Virus record (IMG/VR): IMGVR_UViG_3300030406_005141
Location: 1 to 21,454 of that record
Source of the DNA: a virus
Length of the DNA stretch: 21,454 bases
Strand: one strand, 5' to 3'
The notes below the pieces were generated by a model. The model worked only from the letters and a program-made list of their open reading frames with translations, made no database searches and was not told the origin of the DNA. Positions 16,301 through 21,454 of this stretch are shown here, piece by piece; position 1 is the first letter of the stretch, and each line of letters begins with the position of its first letter. The position numbers and the translations under genes were made by a program.

Positions 16301-19300
16301 TTCTTGATTCATTGTAATCAGTTATTATTTTTGATTTAAAAACAACTAATTTTGATAAATTAGGGTCTTCAGTATCCTCATTTACCATGTCATAATAAAA
16401 TTTTTCATGGACAGATGCCTCTTCATTAACATCAACTTCTAAAAAAAGATCACTATCCGATTTTAAAGTATGTTGTGCGGTAGATCCAATTCCTAAATTA
16501 CAGAAATTTTTAAATCCAGCTACATGATCTAAACTATCAACTGCATCTTTCCAAATAGTAAATGGAACTTCACCTTTAATTGAGTACGAAAATCTTTGAT
16601 AGTAATCATTGTCATGTATTCTTTGAATATCTAAATTTAATTTTCCTATGTCAGTTTTCCAACTATTAATATTATTTGCTGTTGCATCTACATTTAAATC
16701 AAAATCAAATTTAAATTGATTAGTTACAGTACCTTTATTATTAGTTATTTTTCCTATAATAGAATCTTCTTTTAAAAAATCTCCAGTGACATCAAATATT
16801 TTTAATGTTTGTGATACAGGATCCCATCCATTTTCCGCAACCACTCCTGTAATATTTTTACCAACAATTTCAACCATTTCATTTTCAGCAAATGTAGATT
16901 TTTTGAATATTGGTTTAAATTCTGCTAACTCACTTCTTTTTATGACCCTACCAAAATTATTTTCTTGTTGATATGTTCCTCCAGTGCTCCCAAGTCCAAC
17001 TAGAGAATAACTAATAGATTCTACCCCACTAGTAGTATTAATACCAGTAATAGTGAAGTAAGAATAATTATAAGCACTAGAATTATATCCATCGTTACCA
17101 TCTGTTGTTTTTATATTTTCAACAAATATTTCATCACCAACTGCGAATGGGAATGTTCCTCCCTGATTATAAAATCCACTGTCAGAACCAGTTTCTGGAT
17201 TAGGTGCTCTTAAATTTAGAGTAACTGTTTTATTACTATCAGTTGATGCTTGAATTACTACAACACCGTTTGAGTTTATTGTGGGAATAATTCTAAGATC
17301 TTCAGATAAACCACTATCATTGGTTAAGATTTTAATGCTATTAACTGAAGTTCCACTCAAAGTAGTTTGTGCAACTATGTCTGGTTTTCCAATCGCTATT
17401 ACTTTTGGGGGACTTGTATAATTAGTTCCTCCAGTAACAATTCCAATATTTTCAAGAGTAAATATGTCTTTTAATTCTAAAATTACATTACTATCTGCTT
17501 TTGGTTTTAATGTGTTATCTGGAGAAAATTCTAGACCTTGATTAAAAACTTGAGTTTTATTAACACTTCCAATATTATCTGTTTCTACGGTTAATACAAC
17601 ATTTTCACCTTCACTTGTGCCGATTGACGTAATTATAGGTAAATCAGTTACACTAAAACCTTTATTTAATACATTTACCGAATGTACTCCACCAACTTCA
17701 TCAGTTGATTTTGTTGAATAAAAGAAACTAGATATCCCTGTAGAATCATATAAACTAGTTTCTGCGATTCCAGTAACAATTGTTTGACTAGGATTGTTAG
17801 GATTTTCGTAAGTATAAACACTAGTATCAATTCCAGCTCCAGTTGGATTAAATTGGAATATGTTAGTTCCGATTCCCGTTACTTTAAATTCTTGATTGAA
17901 TTTAGAATCAATAACTTTTATTTGTGAATAATTTGGAACTCTTTCATCAACAGCAAAAGATAAAGTTTTAGTTATATTTGATTCTTTACCTTCAACTTTG
18001 TAATAAAATTCCTTCACTAATGAATCTGTAACCGATATTGTGATTTTATCATCAGTTTTAGTAATTAAATCACTATTATAATTTGATTTAAAGTTATTAT
18101 CTACAAAAAATTTAATATCAAAATTATTTAAACTTGAGTCATATGTTAAAAATTCAATTGTATTGTTTTTGTAGAAAGATAATTGTGGATTAATTTTTGA
18201 TATCTGATGACTTGATGCACCAGTTTCACCAATACCAATGTAATTGTATGGAAAAGATAAAATATCATATTCATTTTCTGCTAATCTTATAGTATCTCTA
18301 GAGTCCTTAATAACATAATAAACTCCATTATCAACTAAAGGAGCAGCTGGATCTGATGAATTATAAACGATTAAATCACCAGTGTTAAAATTATGATTAT
18401 TAAGAGTTATTTTTGATACTGTATTCCCTATACCAATAGCAGTGTCCGTAAATGTTATAGGATTTACAACTAATTTTCTAATATTTTCATTATACCTTAA
18501 GTCAAAGGTTTGAGTTTTATTAGATGTTACGTGTAGTTCAAACTCATCATTTACTGATAGATTGTGTTGTTGCCCCACAGTTGTAGCAGTAGCAACAGTG
18601 ACAGTTCCATTCACTCTTTTCAAAGATCCAGAAAGATTATCTGTAATAAGTTCTATTTTGTTATCATCTCCTGCTGTAGTTTCAACTTGTTTAAAAAATA
18701 CATGATTAGTGCTAAATCCAACTTTTTCAGTAGCTAATCCAACATATAAATTACTTAATCTGACACAATAAAGTCTATCAAAATCTGCTAAATCAAAATT
18801 TTCTGTTAAATCTTCATCTCTAGAAAATATAATAGTGGATCCAATTGAAACTAATGATACTTCATCACCATTTTGGAAAGGGTGATTTGGTAGATATATT
18901 GCTCTTGGTGGGATTGATTTAAAAATTGTCCCTATACCTGGATTAGTTCCAACTCTTCCAACAACAACATTAGTAACGGTGCTTCCAATACCAACTGATT
19001 TTGCTGCTTCAAAATATTGTGTCTTAGGTAACTCTACGTTTATATTTTCAACTTTTTTGGAAATATCATATGTAAACTCTGTTTCTAATCTAGTAACTAA
19101 TGCTCCTGTGTTATGAGTTGCAGGAGTAGTTGAATTGTGTCCTCTTCTCAGTCTATATTTGTTATTAACGTCATCATGATCTATAACTAAAAACTGTTCA
19201 GAGTCAATTTCAACTATATCATTAATATTAAATTTTCTGTTAGCCGTAGGATCAAGAAAAGCAATAAAAGTTGTAATTCCACTAGTAGCAAGATTTGGTA

Positions 19301-21454
19301 TGTTTTCTGATAAACCAGATGTCACTGTAGATACATCTATAGTTCTAATTCCCTCGATATTTTTATAATTTGTTGAGGATATTCCAGATATCTCAACTAC
19401 ATCTCCTGCAGATAATCCATGTGGCACAGTTGATACACCAGTTACTTTATTATCAATGATTGAAAATATTAAATTATCAACTATAGTATTCGTAGTTCCT
19501 ATTGATATGATTGATTTTCCTATAACTTGTTCTACACTAGCAGTTATGGTTGGATCATTGAAATTTAATTTATCATTTACTTTGTAACCTGTTCCAGACT
19601 CAATTACAGTAACTTTTGTTAGTGTTGATGAATCAACACCATCAACTTTAATTAAAGCTTTTGATTTTAATGAATCTTGAAGTAAAGGATATGTTCTGAA
19701 TACATCATTCAATCCTAAATGTGTTACATTTCTTTTATATTCACCAGTATTTAAAACTTCATCTGATTGAATTTTAGTTACATCATAATTAAATTCATCT
19801 GTGGCATTACTATGCAAAAATGTAACATAAGGGAATGATGGATTTTTTGTTACACTATCAATAGTTGAAAAATAAGCATATGTCCCATTAGGAAAATCTG
19901 AATTTTTAACAAATTTTCCATTATGTTCGTCTAAATCACCACTTTCATCATAAACGTAATCTTGTACAAAATAACCATCTTGATAACCAGATGGTCTTAA
20001 ATTGGTATCTGAAATTGATTTAAGAACATAACTTGATTCCATGTATGTGGTTATTCCAGAACTATTTGTGCTTACAGGCCCATAAATTGGATTACCATCA
20101 TAAGCCCATCCAAGTATTTTGGAATGATTTTCAGTTGATTCAACAAAAGGTTCATTAGATATATTATCTCTAAGTAAACGACGATATTTTTTCGGTGGAT
20201 AAAAAGCACATATTTTATTGTTATTAGTTAATGATACTGATCTTATTTGTATTAATTCAGAATTATCTAAGGTCAAAGCATAATTATATCTTTCAACTGA
20301 ATTTATTTTCCATTCATGAACTTTTGTTCCAATAATTTCTTCAGATCCAGAAGGTATTACTTTTATGATTGTATTATTTTCATCATACCCAGTTCCTCCT
20401 GAAATTATATTAACAGCTGTAATTTTACCATTAGACACAACTGATTCTAATTTAGCAAAATTACCAATTGTTCCAGAAGTTCCACCAACACCTACAACCT
20501 CTAATTCTGGAGGTGTAGTGTATTCTGATCCAGAATTTAAAATATCAATATCTGATATTTTTCCTTGTGAAATTATAGGTACTATAAAACCGTCTTTACC
20601 AGTTAATAATTTTACATTTGGTGTACGTCTATAATTTGCTATATCAGTTACTCCATAACCTACACCACCATTTTTGATAAAAATATTTTTTAATCCACCT
20701 TTTATAATTGCTTTTGCAGATGCTTTATAATAATCTGGAATTAAACTAGCAGTTCCAACAGAAACTTTACCTTCAATTTTAACTTGTATATCTGGATATT
20801 TAAATGTGTGAGTTCCAGATCCAATACTGTTTAAATTAACATATATCTTTCTATTATAATCAGTACTAGATATAGTTGTTGCTGTTCCTGCATTGCTTAG
20901 TTTAAACTTATTATTATCAATAATTGTTACTTTATAAACTAGAGATTCGGATAATCCAGAAATAACAGTTCCATCACAAACATATTCTAATACATCCCCA
21001 TCACTAAAATTATGATTTTTTGCATATATGTAATTATTGTACGTGTTTATACCTACAAATGTTTTAAATAAATCTTCTTTAACAGAAGTAGGATACTTTT
21101 GCGAATCTATTATAACTTTATGATTGGAATATGATGACCCAACATCCTTAATCACTATTCTATCAATAATCTGTCTATTTTTATTTGATCTAAAAGTATG
21201 ACTTCTAGTTCCATTATCAAGAAACTCAATTAAATTAGTTTTAGCTAAAGCTCTATCTTTAGTAATTGCTAGTCTAAAGGAGTTATTATCTACTTTTGAT
21301 ACAAAATAATTACTTCCTGAAGATAATAAATCAGTATTAAATCCTACGTTAACATTAGCTGGTGTTCCTGGAAAACCAGTATCAATTCCAATCGGATTTC
21401 CTGTAGCAATATATGTGACCTTTTCTCCATCTAAAAATCTATGATCACCCACTA
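13392..21454 (-). CDS. Giant baseplate/structural protein with YHYH domain, gp7-like by position (N-terminus missing)
   Basis: The frame is open from the window edge to a TAA at 13394-13392, giving more than 2680 residues without the true N-terminus. The GTG at 21452 is an internal codon in my view: the visible start (GDHRFLDGEKVTYIATGNP) is the middle of a DGExVxY beta module. Numbering from it, GxGY repeats lie near 262, 307, 351 and 618; a YHYH domain at ~444-530 (GWAYDGNPIYGP, DGYFVQDYVYDESGDLDEHN); a DSEQFLVI...RRG module at ~748-785; a DNEIIKVN...RGEMGT module at ~1914-1958; IDDIS/DDFS modules near 1722, 2009 and 2271; and more GxGY repeats at ~2125-2220. T4 gp7 is 1032 residues. The gp7 assignment rests on its place directly before gp8; sequence supports only a cyanophage virion protein of the large YHYH type. 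Confidence 0.75.
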   Translation of the reverse strand, partial: VGDHRFLDGEKVTYIATGNPIGIDTGFPGTPANVNVGFNTDLLSSGSNYFVSKVDNNSFRLAITKDRALAKTNLIEFLDNGTRSHTFRSNKNRQIIDRIVIKDVGSSYSNHKVIIDSQKYPTSVKEDLFKTFVGINTYNNYIYAKNHNFSDGDVLEYVCDGTVISGLSESLVYKVTIIDNNKFKLSNAGTATTISSTDYNRKIYVNLNSIGSGTHTFKYPDIQVKIEGKVSVGTASLIPDYYKASAKAIIKGGLKNIFIKNGGVGYGVTDIANYRRTPNVKLLTGKDGFIVPIISQGKISDIDILNSGSEYTTPPELEVVGVGGTSGTIGNFAKLESVVSNGKITAVNIISGGTGYDENNTIIKVIPSGSEEIIGTKVHEWKINSVERYNYALTLDNSELIQIRSVSLTNNNKICAFYPPKKYRRLLRDNISNEPFVESTENHSKILGWAYDGNPIYGPVSTNSSGITTYMESSYVLKSISDTNLRPSGYQDGYFVQDYVYDESGDLDEHNGKFVKNSDFPNGTYAYFSTIDSVTKNPSFPYVTFLHSNATDEFNYDVTKIQSDEVLNTGEYKRNVTHLGLNDVFRTYPLLQDSLKSKALIKVDGVDSSTLTKVTVIESGTGYKVNDKLNFNDPTITASVEQVIGKSIISIGTTNTIVDNLIFSIIDNKVTGVSTVPHGLSAGDVVEISGISSTNYKNIEGIRTIDVSTVTSGLSENIPNLATSGITTFIAFLDPTANRKFNINDIVEIDSEQFLVIDHDDVNNKYRLRRGHNSTTPATHNTGALVTRLETEFTYDISKKVENINVELPKTQYFEAAKSVGIGSTVTNVVVGRVGTNPGIGTIFKSIPPRAIYLPNHPFQNGDEVSLVSIGSTIIFSRDEDLTENFDLADFDRLYCVRLSNLYVGLATEKVGFSTNHVFFKQVETTAGDDNKIELITDNLSGSLKRVNGTVTVATATTVGQQHNLSVNDEFELHVTSNKTQTFDLRYNENIRKLVVNPITFTDTAIGIGNTVSKITLNNHNFNTGDLIVYNSSDPAAPLVDNGVYYVIKDSRDTIRLAENEYDILSFPYNYIGIGETGASSHQISKINPQLSFYKNNTIEFLTYDSSLNNFDIKFFVDNNFKSNYNSDLITKTDDKITISVTDSLVKEFYYKVEGKESNITKTLSFAVDERVPNYSQIKVIDSKFNQEFKVTGIGTNIFQFNPTGAGIDTSVYTYENPNNPSQTIVTGIAETSLYDSTGISSFFYSTKSTDEVGGVHSVNVLNKGFSVTDLPIITSIGTSEGENVVLTVETDNIGSVNKTQVFNQGLEFSPDNTLKPKADSNVILELKDIFTLENIGIVTGGTNYTSPPKVIAIGKPDIVAQTTLSGTSVNSIKILTNDSGLSEDLRIIPTINSNGVVVIQASTDSNKTVTLNLRAPNPETGSDSGFYNQGGTFPFAVGDEIFVENIKTTDGNDGYNSSAYNYSYFTITGINTTSGVESISYSLVGLGSTGGTYQQENNFGRVIKRSELAEFKPIFKKSTFAENEMVEIVGKNITGVVAENGWDPVSQTLKIFDVTGDFLKEDSIIGKITNNKGTVTNQFKFDFDLNVDATANNINSWKTDIGKLNLDIQRIHDNDYYQRFSYSIKGEVPFTIWKDAVDSLDHVAGFKNFCNLGIGSTAQHTLKSDSDLFLEVDVNEEASVHEKFYYDMVNEDTEDPNLSKLVVFKSKIITDYNESRTNKVLLIDDISSQFTGIVTSTGGGVIGTTSFNLFTDGDPLFHREFNPSTGITTDTHLLTIPKHNFNTGEKLIYKPQSGQSSIGIASTDVPGIGITTLLPSDVFAIRIDSDIIQVATAASFASAGLAVSFTNVDGIGTKHTLSVPSENATIRSLISIDNVIQSPIGISTVVSVGLSTEVGISTDIVSLNDASEIAGKSLLRIDNEIIKVNLVGIGSTMPNALSVVRGEMGTVATAHTDGATVTVIKGDYRINEGRLYFSEAPYGPTGNAGITTFSTFSGRAYYKLDYTTNKIIDDISDRFDGSTDKFNLTSNGVQLTGINTSFGAILINNIFQRPFYGDVGSILESDYQIVGTGQTIDFTGTSSNKDLPRGGIINEFDVNTGSGYQVPRKALFSAVVSATGTIQSVGIVTGGAGYISSPIISIAPDTGSGATIEASITDGVVTSLSISNPGSGYTSTGISTGLNFVTAAPPSPYKDIPLSGGNGSGAKIDVVVGTGGSIVSFDMSDRGIGYEIGDNLELTTLPFQVGIGTSAFNITIKNKFQDKFAGWCFGQLLELDDFSEQFNGFRKSFLITRTITNKEYYSIVAQKGSGIILQNNLLIFINDILQKPEKDYVFTGGTRISFKEAPKAGSKFKMYFYTGSDEDFIVVDVDETIKPGDELQLQYFNDVSEQENRIVYELIAADTVETTTYGGVGISTDADFIRPTMWRKQTKDLIIDGIEISKERNYLEPQIQPTTGIIKSISNTDTKMYVENTWFFQNIDDLAQTRNDITIVGLGTTAVVEKIKKVTYAGDYGIVVGIGTQEVGINTTGPAIFFEIKPQPGEDYGIYDPDGIPNGSKDKKRSRSGINTGDYFVIKNTFIGDGVTGIRTTSSGPEIVGVGNTFLDNVYFAEHFVSVGSSITRVFANVDSIAGIDTTTLSSRFKYGTYSWGSIDITRGNNSKSFTFHNQNGVLGIETSVQVIRTLPIKTLY
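14761..15108 (-). repeat. Cluster of GxGY repeats in the gp7-like protein (C-terminal)
   Basis: Three units, GGAGYISSP, NPGSGYTSTG and DRGIGYEIGD, at roughly 45-residue spacing, with GSGATIEASI and GSGAKIDVVV as the matching linker strands. This is the clearest tandem set in the window and the best reference for comparing the degenerate copies elsewhere. Confidence 0.72.
19863..20123 (-). other. YHYH domain within the gp7-like protein
   Basis: The block SKILGWAYDGNPIYGPVS, then SGYQDGYFVQDYVYDESGDL, then DEHNGKFVKNSDFPNGTYAYF fits the YHYH domain pattern (W-AYDG-PIYGP ... GDLDxxNGRF ... FPxGtYaYF). The domain is known from secreted bacterial proteins and large cyanophage virion proteins; its biochemical role is not established to my knowledge. 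Confidence 0.82.
20385..20674 (-). repeat. Cluster of GxGY repeats in the gp7-like protein (N-terminal side)
   Basis: Units NGGVGYGVTD, NSGSEYTTPP and SGGTGYDENN lie about 45 residues apart, immediately before the YHYH domain, with a further copy (ESGTGYKVND) some 70 codons past that domain. Confidence 0.7.

Noticed and set aside
21450-21452. GTG at 21452 as the start of the gp7-like gene
   Set aside because: The frame stays open to the window edge and the first visible residues are the middle of a beta module; the true start is outside the window.
1-21454. CRISPR array, tRNA, integrase, insertion sequence or defence genes
   Set aside because: No regular direct repeats with spacers, no cloverleaf-like segment and no such protein families were seen; the DNA is almost fully covered by virion genes.

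Overview
The window is a piece of the late (virion morphogenesis) region of a T4-like marine myovirus. All genes lie on the minus strand, so transcription runs from high to low coordinates. The DNA is AT-rich (20 G/C in the first 60 bases) with A/T-ending codons. The proteins look like those of myoviruses of Prochlorococcus/Synechococcus and of pelagiphages. The host cannot be decided, because the window holds no auxiliary metabolic gene, tRNA or lysis gene.

Layout in the direction of transcription: (1) 21454-13392, an enormous baseplate/structural protein, cut at its N-terminus by the window edge, with a YHYH domain and many GxGY-type beta repeats; by position it is the counterpart of T4 gp7. 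(2) A short gap with a T4-type late promoter (TATAAATA, 13384-13377). (3) 13355-11766, a baseplate wedge gp8-like protein. (4) 11761-4385, a 2458-residue DUF4815-type virion protein. (5) 4385-4161, a small coiled-coil protein whose start overlaps the previous stop. (6) A 39-base gap with a second TATAAATA late promoter (4158-4151). (7) 4121-2077, three fibre-type structural proteins (112, 75 and 490 residues). (8) 2072-1896, a 58-residue coiled-coil ORF. (9) 1899-1084, neck protein gp13. (10) 1079-1, neck protein gp14, cut at its C-terminus by the window edge.

The order gp7/gp8 ... gp13/gp14 is that of T4. Between gp8 and gp13, however, I see no recognisable gp9, gp10, gp11, gp12 or fibritin; that interval is filled by the giant DUF4815 protein and small fibre genes. 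The genes probably build the baseplate wedges, the peripheral fibre apparatus and the head-tail neck. Coupling is very tight: junctions overlap or are a few bases long, and in the distal block the Shine-Dalgarno sequence of each gene is written into the last codons of the gene before it.

I see no new defence, retroelement or CRISPR-like system. The most interesting signals are modules shared between the giant virion proteins, the C-terminal codons that double as ribosome binding sites, and the two perfect late promoters that divide the region.
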